64,000 nt of DNA, taken from Acetivibrio mesophilus (GTDB lineage: Bacteria; Bacillota; Clostridia; Acetivibrionales; Acetivibrionaceae). The stretch is from assembly GCF_004102745.1 (NCBI RefSeq), contig NZ_RLII01000012.1, forward strand, positions 31,362-95,361, read 5' to 3'. The notes below the pieces were generated by a model. The model saw only the letters and a list, made by a program, of their open reading frames with translations, did no database searches and had not been told where the DNA came from. This document shows, piece after piece, positions 1 to 8,195 of this stretch (position 1 is the first letter of the stretch; each line of letters starts with the position of its first letter). The position numbers and the translations under genes are program-made.

Positions 1-750
1 TGCATCATTAAAATTGTTTTTGGATGCAATAGCAAGTATTATCCCTAAATCTTTTATTTCCTTCAGCCTTCTTTGAAAATCCTTATATCTGGCACCTTCT
101 TTGTAGTCCGACAGCTCTATTCCTTCAAGACCACCTTCCCCCACAACACCACCCCATAAGGTGTTATCGAGATCTAGAACTAGGCACTTTTTTCTTATGC
201 CTTTAGCAGAGGCAATACATCTATTAATTTGCTGCTCCAGCAATTTTTCCGCCTTCATTGAATATTTTATTCCGCCTAGATACCACAACTTCTTGGAATA
301 AAACTGTTCCCTTCCTTTATCCTCGACAATGCTTTTCAAATCAAAAACATAGACATTTCTATATTTGCTGCTCAGCAAAAAAAGGCCGCCTTCCCACAAG
401 AATTCTAGCCTTCTTTCCTTTGCACCAGACTTTACACTTTCAATCTTTCTCGTCCACAAATCAATATTGCTCACAAAAAAAGTTATATCAGGATTATTTT
501 TTACTGCTTCTTCAATATAACTTATATTCGTATCAATAGTACTGTTACTTTTACTCTGGCCGTTGCACATTTCTTCTCCGTCAATAATAATAAAGACCAT
601 ATCCGGACCAAAAGAATACAATCCCGAATCAGGGTTTATTATCTCTTGTATCCACGCTCCATACCCTTCCGTCTTATATACATCATATAGCTTCGACAAC
701 CTGCCAATAAGAGAATCTAAGTTTATGTTGGAAAGTATCGACAGTTTCAA
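1..750 (-). CDS. FkbH-like HAD-family glyceryl transferase, C-terminus beyond left edge
   Basis: 250 codons are visible before the window ends. The N-terminal part begins MKLSILSNINLDSLIG, and near residue 200 there is the HAD motif LDLDNTLWGG, in which the Asp nucleophile and second Asp are followed by the TLWGG typical of FkbH proteins. Characterised FkbH-type enzymes take a glyceryl group from 1,3-bisphosphoglycerate, dephosphorylate it and load it on an acyl carrier protein. That fits the ACP gene just upstream, whose stop codon lies inside this gene's ribosome binding site (AAGGAGTG). The start is TTG at 750. The pairing with pseudaminic-acid genes suggests a role in acylating the flagellar sugar, which is inference. 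The C-terminal part (often GNAT-like in this family) cannot be seen. Confidence 0.85.
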   Translation of the reverse strand, partial: MKLSILSNINLDSLIGRLSKLYDVYKTEGYGAWIQEIINPDSGLYSFGPDMVFIIIDGEEMCNGQSKSNSTIDTNISYIEEAVKNNPDITFFVSNIDLWTRKIESVKSGAKERRLEFLWEGGLFLLSSKYRNVYVFDLKSIVEDKGREQFYSKKLWYLGGIKYSMKAEKLLEQQINRCIASAKGIRKKCLVLDLDNTLWGGVVGEGGLEGIELSDYKEGARYKDFQRRLKEIKDLGIILAIASKNNFNDA

Positions 751-755
751 AGCAA

Positions 756-971
756 TCACTCCTTAACGTAATCTAAAAAGTCACCTACTTTTTTAATATC
801 CGGTACCTTCTCAAAAGGAATTTTTATGTTTAGCTGCTCTTCAACCTCAGCCACCAATCTGATGTGATTTAATGAATCCCATGCTGAAGTTTTTTCCCTT
901 GAAGTTTCAAGACTTATACTCTCTTTATCAAGGTTTAATATTTCAGACACCAGTTCAATCAATTTTTCCAT
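756..971 (-). CDS. Acyl carrier protein
   Basis: This is a 71-residue acidic helical protein of normal ACP length. The motif WDSLNH around residue 32 supplies the serine that would carry 4'-phosphopantetheine. It is a dedicated carrier rather than the fatty-acid ACP, judging from its position between pseH and an FkbH-like gene. It probably carries the glyceryl group that FkbH proteins make. The gene starts 5 nt after the pseH stop and its own stop overlaps the Shine-Dalgarno sequence of the next gene, so translation of the pair is likely coupled. Confidence 0.88.
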   Translation of the reverse strand: MEKLIELVSEILNLDKESISLETSREKTSAWDSLNHIRLVAEVEEQLNIKIPFEKVPDIKKVGDFLDYVKE

Positions 972-976
972 TCAAA

Positions 977-1588
977 TCAGCTCCTCCCGGTTATCGGACC
1001 TATTTTATCAATATCCACTATTACTCTCATATACTTCTCGATCTTTGCCCTGTTTTGAGCCCAGATGCTTTCGGTTATAGCCTGAAATGTTATATCCTCA
1101 TAACTATCGTTCATTTTGACATGTTGCTTCAATATGCCTTCCGTCTCAAAACCAAAGTTCGTATGTAAACTCACAACCTTTTCATTGCTCGAAATTGTCC
1201 TGCAAAACACTTTATTTACCTTCAAATCATAAAACGCATGATTTAATAACGAATATTCCATAACTATCCCAAGCCCGCTATTTATAAACTCCTGCTCAAC
1301 CAGGTAATACCCGAATTCAAGATTATTGTTTTTTCTGTCGAAATCATAGCACAATACACCAAAGGATCTGCTTCCCAAAAAGCATATATAATAATTTTTT
1401 TCACTGTTATTTTTCAAATGCTCAATAAATCCGGCATGTTCCTCTTCTGTAATAATTTCCTGGTTAAACATTCTCCGTCTTACAAAATCCTGATTGCGCC
1501 AATCCCGCAATTTTTTTATGTATATATCGTCAAGCTCAAGAACATTTATGTAATTAACATAGCCTTCTTTTAGCCTATCATTGTCCAC
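977..1588 (-). CDS. pseH: GNAT N-acetyltransferase, PseH type
   Basis: This 203-residue protein has the GNAT fold signature of PseH (UDP-4-amino-4,6-dideoxy-N-acetyl-altrosamine N-acetyltransferase): an N-terminal KLRDWRNQDFVRRRMF segment, LEFGYYLVEQEF in the middle and a motif-B-like segment NEKVVSLHTNFGFETEG. PseH N-acetylates the sugar intermediate in pseudaminic acid synthesis, using acetyl-CoA in the cytoplasm. The start is GTG at 1588, inside the end of pseI, giving a 19-nt overlap; an AGAGGGGGA Shine-Dalgarno sits about 10 nt upstream. Since an ACP follows, another acyl donor is conceivable, but that is speculation. Confidence 0.85.
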   Translation of the reverse strand: MDNDRLKEGYVNYINVLELDDIYIKKLRDWRNQDFVRRRMFNQEIITEEEHAGFIEHLKNNSEKNYYICFLGSRSFGVLCYDFDRKNNNLEFGYYLVEQEFINSGLGIVMEYSLLNHAFYDLKVNKVFCRTISSNEKVVSLHTNFGFETEGILKQHVKMNDSYEDITFQAITESIWAQNRAKIEKYMRVIVDIDKIGPITGRS

Positions 1589-2622
1589 TTCAGCGGTGTC
1601 CCCCTCTCAATATCCTCCGATGCTTTCCGGTTTAAAACCTGTTCAAAGTATTTTGGCTCTAAACCGTCTGCAGGCCTAATTACCTTTATGTTTTCCTCTG
1701 TAAAGACCTCCCCTTTTTTAATATCTTTCACAACAAAAATCGATCTTCTGTGGCTGCGGCTGACAGCTTCATTTTCTGAAATACTGTAGCTGACCTTTCC
1801 AATTGATTTTTCCGCCGCCCTTACATCTTCAACCATCTTTCTAAACTCGTCCGGCTCCATGGAAAAGGATGAATCGGGATTTTTAATTCTTCTACTTAAG
1901 CAAAAATGTTTTTCAATAATGCTTGCTCCCATGGCAACCGCCATAATCGCAGAAATCGAACCTAAAGAATGATCGGACAAGCCCACGGGGACATTAAATG
2001 TATCCTTCAAATGGGTTATAGTTTTCAAATTCATTTGCTCCGGCACTGCCGGATATGCACTGGAGCATTTCAAAAGACAAAAATTATCATTCCCCTGCGC
2101 CTTAATGGTTTCCACAGCTTCTTCAATTTCTGCCAAAGTTGCCATGCCTGTCGACATAATAATAGGCTTTTTCTTTGACGCAATATATTTTATTAAGGGA
2201 ATATCTACAATCTCAAAAGAAGCTATTTTGTAAAACTCAACTCCCAGCTCCTCCAAAAAATCCACAGCCGATTTATCAAAAGGAGTTGACAAAAAATCAA
2301 TTCCTACCCTTTGTGCTTCTTCTTTGAGCCGTCCATGCCATTCCCAAGGTGTATTTGCCTTCTGATACAGACTGTATAAATTTTCGCCTTTCCAGGTGCC
2401 ACCATCTATATGAAAGTATTTTTTATCACAATTTATGGTCATAGTGTCCGGTGTATAAGTTTGTATTTTTATGCAATCTGCACCGGCTTCTTTTGCTACA
2501 TGTATTATTTCGATTGCTCTGCTAAAATCTCCTGCATGGTTTGCAGACATTTCTGCAATAATATAACAAGGGCACCCCTCACCAATTTCCCGATCCATGA
2601 TTTTAATTCTTCTGCTTTGCAT
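1570..2622 (-). CDS. pseI: Pseudaminic acid synthase (NeuB family)
   Basis: About 350 residues with the NeuB-type TIM barrel (IIAEMSANHAGD near the N-terminus, KIQTYTPDT, FLSTPFDKSAVDFLEE, KIASFEIVD, STGMATLAEIEEAV, LSDHSLG, EKHFCLSR) and a C-terminal antifreeze-like SAF domain (SIFVVKDIKKGEVFTEEN ... GTPLKW). The enzyme condenses a 6-deoxy-di-acetamido sugar with phosphoenolpyruvate to form the nine-carbon nonulosonic acid. I place the start at the ATG at 2622, 3 codons inside the longest frame, because GGGGTGAT lies just upstream of it. The SANHAGD signature favours PseI over legionaminic acid or sialic acid synthases. Confidence 0.9.
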   Translation of the reverse strand: MQSRRIKIMDREIGEGCPCYIIAEMSANHAGDFSRAIEIIHVAKEAGADCIKIQTYTPDTMTINCDKKYFHIDGGTWKGENLYSLYQKANTPWEWHGRLKEEAQRVGIDFLSTPFDKSAVDFLEELGVEFYKIASFEIVDIPLIKYIASKKKPIIMSTGMATLAEIEEAVETIKAQGNDNFCLLKCSSAYPAVPEQMNLKTITHLKDTFNVPVGLSDHSLGSISAIMAVAMGASIIEKHFCLSRRIKNPDSSFSMEPDEFRKMVEDVRAAEKSIGKVSYSISENEAVSRSHRRSIFVVKDIKKGEVFTEENIKVIRPADGLEPKYFEQVLNRKASEDIERGTPLKWTMIG

Positions 2623-2647
2623 ATTTATCACCCCAGAAATTATTTAT

Positions 2648-3393
2648 CTAAATAATTTCGATATAAGATTGTAAAGGACTTATCGGCAACCTTTGGATTC
2701 TATAAGAGCTCAATCCTAAAATTTCTTTCAGCGCTATAGTCTCTCCTGGAAAATCGCTGACATTAAGTTCGTCAAATCCTATTATCGTTCCTTTTGTAAT
2801 GTGATCTTTTATTAACTTCAAACACTCTTTTGTAGGCTCATAAATATCAAAATCAAAATATGCTAATGCAATTATAGTATGCGGATTGTCCTCTAAATAG
2901 TTTTTCGAGTTACGGTCGCATCACCTTTAATCAACTCGTACTTTCTTATGTGAGAAATAGGGCTTTCTGCCTCATGATAGTCCAACACCTTTTCCAGATA
3001 TACCTCATAGTCATCAGTTACACTATAGTCACCTTTTCTAAGCCCTTTGTCTAGGCTTGTAACTGATGGAAATCCCTCAAAAGTGTCGAATCCTATAATC
3101 TTTCTGTTGTAATTATATGGCTCATATATACCTCTAAAATTCTCAAACAACGCAAGGTTTTGTCCCCATCTTACACCAAATTCCATAATTACTCCATGGA
3201 CATTAATTATTTTCTTATATAATTCATGCATAAACAGCTGCCTTGATAAGGTTTGTCTGCTTGTGTAAAGTCCCAGATTTGAAAGTAATTCATTTTCTGG
3301 TATGGGGCTATCCTTAAACAGGTTGTAGAAATACTTTCTAATATCGCGCTCATTATTACTGCTATGTTCCCTTGTATTGAAATCAGTTGCCAT
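2648..3393 (-). pseudogene. TylF-like sugar O-methyltransferase broken by one missing base
   Basis: The frame opens at ATG 3393 (Shine-Dalgarno AGGTGAT) and runs 166 codons to a stop at 2893, ending in the sequence DATVTRKTI. In the neighbouring frame the coding sequence continues directly: NYLEDNPHTIIALAYFDFD, then YEPTKECLKLIK, and GFDELN..FPGET, to a stop at 2648. Adding one A to the A5 run (2901-2905 on the plus strand) restores one protein of about 248 residues. MEFGVRWGQNLALFENFRGIY, FDTFEGFP and AYFDFDIYEPT match TylF/MycF-type metal- and SAM-dependent sugar O-methyltransferases. It may be inactive, phase-variable or a sequencing error. Confidence 0.8.
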
Positions 3394-3449
3394 AACTCAT
3401 ATCACCTCTATTTATTAGATTAGAATACATTTCAATCCTTTAGATATCA

Positions 3450-4307
3450 TTAGCGTACTCTTTTAGCAACAACTTGTATCTCTCTTCCAATATTAATTTC
3501 AGACAACTTCTGATATATCATAAAAATGTCTTCCGTCCGCCCTATTTCCTTAAACTTTGACTCAAATTGCAGCCTTTTTGAGTGTGCTATCTTCCCAAGT
3601 TCCTTTGCTTTTATATAGTCTTCATCCATCAATAAAAACATTTCTAGCGGGAAAGAAGATGTTTGATAAATGATTTCAAACCCTGCCCTGTTAAGGAAGA
3701 CTTTGAAGCTCTCAAAGTTCCAATAATTCAAATGGTCCGGGAAATGTATCCAGTACGGTTCAGTTTTATGGTAAGCTGTATAAACCCTTTGCAAAAGGTT
3801 AAAATCGTTTGGAACTTCAATACATAAATATCCATTCTCTGACACAAATTCCGACTTCATCTTTTCCATAAAGTCATAAGGATTCTGTATATGCTCCAAT
3901 ACAAAACTGAAATTTACCAAGTCAAATTTCTTACCAAATCCGTTTTTATCCGCAAATTCATTCTTAACGTTTAACCCTTTCTCAATACATTCCTTCGCTC
4001 TGCTTTCAGATGGTTCTATACCATAAGGCTCAAATCCTTGCTTTGCAAATTCTCTTAAGAGCTCGCCGGTACCGCATCCAATATCAAGTATTTCTCTGGG
4101 TTCTATTAGCGTTTTTATCCTTGTAACTTTTTCTTTGAGATTTATTTTACTTAAATCATCATTGTATTCTTTAGAATAGAATGTATTTAAAAAATCACTG
4201 TCCGGGTAAGGATAAACGTGATAAAAGCCGCAGTCTTTACATTCAATAACCTTGTATTCGCTATTAATGCTATAATAATTGTCAAATTCGTGTTTTCTAC
4301 TCTTCAT
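3450..4307 (-). CDS. Class I SAM-dependent methyltransferase
   Basis: 285 residues. An N-terminal ECKDCGFYHVYPYP segment resembles the remnant zinc-binding start of Methyltransf_23-type sugar methyltransferases. It is followed by the SAM-binding motif ILDIGCGTGELL (near residue 94) and the acidic YGIEPS strand, then FSFVLEHIQNP and LCIEVPND. The substrate is unknown; the position in the flagellar nonulosonic acid island suggests a glycan or its acyl group. The start at 4307 has AAGGAAGG upstream. Only one CxxC pair is seen at the N-terminus where relatives often have two, so the metal site may be incomplete or the family member shortened. Confidence 0.8.
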   Translation of the reverse strand: MKSRKHEFDNYYSINSEYKVIECKDCGFYHVYPYPDSDFLNTFYSKEYNDDLSKINLKEKVTRIKTLIEPREILDIGCGTGELLREFAKQGFEPYGIEPSESRAKECIEKGLNVKNEFADKNGFGKKFDLVNFSFVLEHIQNPYDFMEKMKSEFVSENGYLCIEVPNDFNLLQRVYTAYHKTEPYWIHFPDHLNYWNFESFKVFLNRAGFEIIYQTSSFPLEMFLLMDEDYIKAKELGKIAHSKRLQFESKFKEIGRTEDIFMIYQKLSEINIGREIQVVAKRVR

Positions 4308-4332
4308 AAATGAAATCCTTCCTTATGCGCTT

Positions 4333-5073
4333 TTATACCAGCTTTTTCTGCTCAACATTTGCATTAATCCGACATAGCTCCGGATTCATTTTCATAAGAT
4401 CTAGGACCTCTTCAAATCCGAATTTTCCGTCATACCTGTCATACAATTTATCATAAACTATAGCAATCAACTCAAAGTCTTCGTTCGTATCCAGCGTCCA
4501 CCTAAGGTTAGAATAATCCATATCATTTTTATAGTAGTATATATCTTTTCCGTAGCTTTCATACATATAAGGAGTAACATGTTCTCTCTGATGACTTTTA
4601 GTAGCATTATAAAAGGCATCTTCCAATACTCTGAAGGAAAACACCTCAACATCAAGACCCCTCGGAAATGTTCTCTGAGTCAAATTATTTCCTGCATTTG
4701 TTACTAACGTATAATTGTTCGAAATATAAAATTCCACTATCTTATCCAATAACACAGGATCAATTAGCGGACAGTCCGAAGTAATACGAACCACCGTATC
4801 AAGGTTGTTTTCTTTAGCTGCGTAATAATACCTCGACAACACATCATCTTCACTGCCGCAAAACCATTTTACTTTATTTTTTTTCGCCTGGTCCACTATT
4901 ACCCTATCTGCCTCCAATGCAGTAGTTGCAATAATTATTTCATTCAGCAGCTTTGATTGCTTCAATCTATCTATTACATGGTCTATAACCGGCTTGCCGC
5001 ATAAATCCAGCATAACCTTACCGGGCAATCGTGTTGAGCCCATTCTTGTTTGTACAATAGCCCCTATCTTCAT
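4333..5073 (-). CDS. SpsF/PseF-type cytidylyltransferase
   Basis: 246 residues starting MKIGAIVQTRMGSTRLPGK, the nucleotide-binding signature of the CTP_transf_3/SpsF family, with VVRITSDCPLIDP further on and TLDTNEDFELI near the C-terminus. In pseudaminic acid loci this slot is held by the enzyme that activates the sugar with CTP to give CMP-pseudaminic acid. The sequence is the SpsF subtype rather than the Campylobacter PseF subtype (which begins with an ARGGSK-type motif), so the assignment to CMP-Pse formation is by context. Start ATG 5073 follows AGGAGG. Transcribed with its neighbours, 26-30 nt apart. Confidence 0.8.
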   Translation of the reverse strand: MKIGAIVQTRMGSTRLPGKVMLDLCGKPVIDHVIDRLKQSKLLNEIIIATTALEADRVIVDQAKKNKVKWFCGSEDDVLSRYYYAAKENNLDTVVRITSDCPLIDPVLLDKIVEFYISNNYTLVTNAGNNLTQRTFPRGLDVEVFSFRVLEDAFYNATKSHQREHVTPYMYESYGKDIYYYKNDMDYSNLRWTLDTNEDFELIAIVYDKLYDRYDGKFGFEEVLDLMKMNPELCRINANVEQKKLV

Positions 5074-5103
5074 ATACTCCTCCTATTTTCTATCAAGTAA
5101 TGA

Positions 5104-5748
5104 TTATTTCTTTTTACGAAGTAAAAACATTATATCTACATTGTCATTATTCAGGTATTTAAATTTTTCTTCCTTTACCAGTTCTAGTCCAGGGTATCTA
5201 TCAAGATATAGCTTTGAGAAATTGGTTTTCCAGAGAAGGTCATTGTTGCCCCTATACTTTACTTCCGTATAGTCATCGGCAAAATACTCAAGTCCCCAGA
5301 TATATTCATTAGTACAGCGGTATATTTCATCAAGCACTCGGTTTATATTGTCGGGTGAAATATGGATTAATACTCCGCTGGTAAACACCATGTCAAAATA
5401 TCCATCTTTAAAAGGTATATCATCCCCAACTCCCTGAATGATATTTATCCCCTTGGTGAGACTCTTTGCCTTTTCCACAGCATATTGCTGAAGCTCTATT
5501 CCATATAGATTGCTAAATCCCATATTCTGAAGCATTCTCAGTTGGTTGCCTACGTTGCAGCCGACCTCCAGCACTCTCTTATTCTCCACCCCCAGTCCTG
5601 ATAAGAAGCTATTGTTCATATCAAGCCTGCTTATGCCATATTCACTTATATAGAAGCCGTTAAGCTCTTCCGGACCAAATGTACACCTATCGGTATAATC
5701 CTTACCAAACTGGCCTGACCATGTGTTTTCCTGCAGATTATCCCTCAT
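5104..5748 (-). CDS. Pseudaminic acid biosynthesis-associated methylase
   Basis: 214 residues. It opens with NTWSGQFGKDYTDRC and has SAM-binding motif VLEVGCNVGNQLRML (about residue 60), FDMVFTSGVLIHISPD and a C-terminal LLWKTNFSKLYLDRYP block. This layout matches the family of small methyltransferases found next to pseudaminic acid genes (TIGR03587 type). The methylated position is not known. The start has AGGAAGAG upstream. It is one of three SAM methyltransferase genes in this island, suggesting a heavily methylated sugar. Confidence 0.85.
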   Translation of the reverse strand: MRDNLQENTWSGQFGKDYTDRCTFGPEELNGFYISEYGISRLDMNNSFLSGLGVENKRVLEVGCNVGNQLRMLQNMGFSNLYGIELQQYAVEKAKSLTKGINIIQGVGDDIPFKDGYFDMVFTSGVLIHISPDNINRVLDEIYRCTNEYIWGLEYFADDYTEVKYRGNNDLLWKTNFSKLYLDRYPGLELVKEEKFKYLNNDNVDIMFLLRKKK

Positions 5749-5764
5749 ATTCTCTTCCTCCCTT

Positions 5765-7162
5765 TTATTTTGCTGCCACTTTCAAAGCATTATGCTTATA
5801 ATGTACTGTTTTTATAAGCTTCTCATCCTCAAGTCCAAGCTTCAATTTATTGGATATCCTCTTGAGATTTATTTTTACTATATCTTCTATGGTCCTCTGT
5901 TCCATACCGGTAAGATTAATCCTAAAATCCTGCCTGTCACCAGAATTCAAAAGATATTCCTCTACATCCTTGATGGCATTGGTTTCCCTTGCATATTCAA
6001 ATACAGGGGTGCCAGGAAGGGGTATCAAATATCCTACGCTTGGGTAGATATCCGCATCATAGCAACAATCAAAAGTTTCTTGCAAAGTCTTTTCCGTCTC
6101 CTGAGGATACCCTATTACAAGGCTTGTCCAAACCGCCAGCCCCGCCTTCCTCAACACCCTCGTCTGCTCAATAAATTCATCCTTTTTTAGCTTCTTATTC
6201 ATAGCCCTTAAGATTTCTTGATTTGCAGATTCAAGGGAATAGCCGAGTCCAACACATCCAGCTTCTTTTAACTTTCTGGCAATGCCGATATCCTTCTCCT
6301 TAAATAGATTTCCTCTGCAGCAGGCCTTCCAGAATATACCCAGGTCATATTCCAGAAGAGTATCCACAAACTCCTCACACTGTTTTATTGAATAAAAGGT
6401 AAGCTCATCAAATAGATTTACATAGTTTATCCCATACTTTTCTTTGAGAAGTTTCATTTCGTCGCATACTGACTTGGGAGAACGAACTCTGTACTTGTCT
6501 TCTTTAAAAACGTGATAGCAAAATGTGCAGTTGAATGCACAACCCCTAGCAGTATTTACAGGAAGCGACCGGAGATCTTCATACGGAACCGGATAAGGTT
6601 CATTCATGTATACCTTGCTTTTTTCAATATATAAATCTATATCAAACAAATCCCAGTTTATAAAAGGAATGCTGTCGACATCTCTTATTGCCTCCCTTTT
6701 GGGTGTCTTAAAAATCCTTCCGTCCTTTTTATAATATATTCCTTTTACCTTTGCGAGATCCTCGTTAGTTTCTAAAGCTTTTAAAACTTCAATATCTGTT
6801 ATGTCTCCCTCTCCTATAACTGCAATATCTGCTTCAGTCTTTTCAAGCAGGAGCTCAGGTACAGATGATGCCACCGAATTTCCCACAATTATAGGCACAT
6901 TTTTGTATTTCTTAATCATACTGCACAGTTTTTTTACTTGTTTATATCCTGTTACGATACAGCCCATTGCAGCCACATCATAATCTTTTTCTCTTATCAT
7001 GCTTTCAACTTCATCATCACTGTAGCGATGGGCATCGATATCAAGTATTTCCAGCTCATAGCCGGCATTGTAAATTGCCGTAGCTATATAAGCCAGTCCT
7101 AAAGGCGGCAAAAGAGTCGGTGACTCAGCTCTTAATGAAATATTTATCAACAGTATCTTCAA
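5765..7162 (-). CDS. B12-binding domain radical SAM protein
   Basis: About 465 residues. Residues 1-150 form a cobalamin-binding Rossmann-like domain (ILLINISLRAESPTLLPPLGLAYIA, then VIGEGD); it lacks the DxHxxG cobalamin-ligand motif, as is usual for these radical SAM enzymes. The radical SAM core has RGCAFNCTFCYH (CxxxCxxC, near residue 210) for the 4Fe-4S cluster and GYSLESANQEILRAMNK. Class B members methylate unactivated carbon or rearrange skeletons. The substrate here is unknown, probably a glycan precursor. I choose the TTG at 7162 (AAAGGGTGAT upstream) over a GTG at 7171. Confidence 0.85.
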   Translation of the reverse strand: MKILLINISLRAESPTLLPPLGLAYIATAIYNAGYELEILDIDAHRYSDDEVESMIREKDYDVAAMGCIVTGYKQVKKLCSMIKKYKNVPIIVGNSVASSVPELLLEKTEADIAVIGEGDITDIEVLKALETNEDLAKVKGIYYKKDGRIFKTPKREAIRDVDSIPFINWDLFDIDLYIEKSKVYMNEPYPVPYEDLRSLPVNTARGCAFNCTFCYHVFKEDKYRVRSPKSVCDEMKLLKEKYGINYVNLFDELTFYSIKQCEEFVDTLLEYDLGIFWKACCRGNLFKEKDIGIARKLKEAGCVGLGYSLESANQEILRAMNKKLKKDEFIEQTRVLRKAGLAVWTSLVIGYPQETEKTLQETFDCCYDADIYPSVGYLIPLPGTPVFEYARETNAIKDVEEYLLNSGDRQDFRINLTGMEQRTIEDIVKINLKRISNKLKLGLEDEKLIKTVHYKHNALKVAAK

Positions 7163-7196
7163 TTTTATCACCCTTTGCTATTTTTTATTAAAGAAG

Positions 7197-8195
7197 TTAA
7201 ATTAATTTTTCTCTGACAAGCAGCTCTTTTACTTGAGATTTACTGAGAACCTTTTCTCGTTCAGAGCTATAATTGCTTATGGCTGCCTTTCTGGCATTTG
7301 TGTAGGAATTTTCATCAAATGGCGGTTTTATCACATACATATCATTCAGTTCAATTGCTTTTGTCGATTCATCCTCCGACATAAGTTCCTCGTACATCTT
7401 TTCACCGGGTCTTAACCCAATTTTCTTAATCTCTATCTTTTTTGAATCAAGATTATTCTTTTTGCAGACATCCTCAATAACCACCTCTGCCAAATCTTTC
7501 AACCGGATTACAGGCATTTTCAGCACAAAAACCTCTCCACCTTTTGCAATGCTGCATGCTTTTATGGTAAGTTCCACTGCCTGTGAAAGGGACATCATAA
7601 ATCTGGTCATTTCCGGCTCGGTTACTGTTATATATCCCTTTTCCAAAACCTGCTGCTTAAAAAGAGGAATAACAGAGCCCCTTGAGCCCATTACATTTCC
7701 AAATCTGACTGAAGCAAACACAGTACCAGCGTCCCCTTTTGCGTAGTAGGATGAGGACATAAGCCTTTCTGCCAAGAGCTTTGTCGCACCCATCGTGTTG
7801 GTTGGAGAAACCGCTTTGTCACTGCTGGTATAAACAACTTTTTTTACCTTATTTGCCATAGCACAGGCTATTACATTCTGACTTCCAATAACATTAGTCT
7901 TTACAGCTTCAAAGGGATTATATTCGCATGCGGGCACATGCTTTAGGGCAGCGAGATTAAACACAATATCGACACCGTTCATCGCCCTGTCCAATCGTTC
8001 CTCTTCTCTAACGTCTCCGATGAGATATCTAATATTGGAATTATCCCTGAACTTTTCTGCAAGTAGAAACTGCTTGTACTCATCTCTGCTGTAAACTCTG
8101 ATTACAGCAGGATTTTCAGTTAGAATACGTTCAATCAGAGCCTGTCCGATAGACCCTGTCCCTCCGATAACCAATATCTTTTTGTCTTTAAACAT
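7197..8195 (-). CDS. pseB: UDP-N-acetylglucosamine 4,6-dehydratase (inverting)
   Basis: 332 residues of an extended short-chain dehydrogenase. The NAD-binding GGTGSIGQAL motif is at the N-terminus and YLIGDVREEERL follows. The catalytic segment reads TNTMGATKLLAERL, where Met replaces the usual Tyr of YxxxK, a hallmark of the FlaA1/PseB subgroup. It makes UDP-2-acetamido-2,6-dideoxy-arabino-hexos-4-ulose, the first step to pseudaminic acid. The RPGEKMYEELMSEDE block near residue 265 is typical. Start at 8195 overlaps the end of the maf gene by 8 nt. Confidence 0.92.
   Translation of the reverse strand: MFKDKKILVIGGTGSIGQALIERILTENPAVIRVYSRDEYKQFLLAEKFRDNSNIRYLIGDVREEERLDRAMNGVDIVFNLAALKHVPACEYNPFEAVKTNVIGSQNVIACAMANKVKKVVYTSSDKAVSPTNTMGATKLLAERLMSSSYYAKGDAGTVFASVRFGNVMGSRGSVIPLFKQQVLEKGYITVTEPEMTRFMMSLSQAVELTIKACSIAKGGEVFVLKMPVIRLKDLAEVVIEDVCKKNNLDSKKIEIKKIGLRPGEKMYEELMSEDESTKAIELNDMYVIKPPFDENSYTNARKAAISNYSSEREKVLSKSQVKELLVREKLI

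Noticed and set aside
258..539. Plus-strand frame opposite the FkbH-like gene
   Set aside because: The minus strand encodes a clear HAD-family protein; the plus frame has no recognisable protein character.
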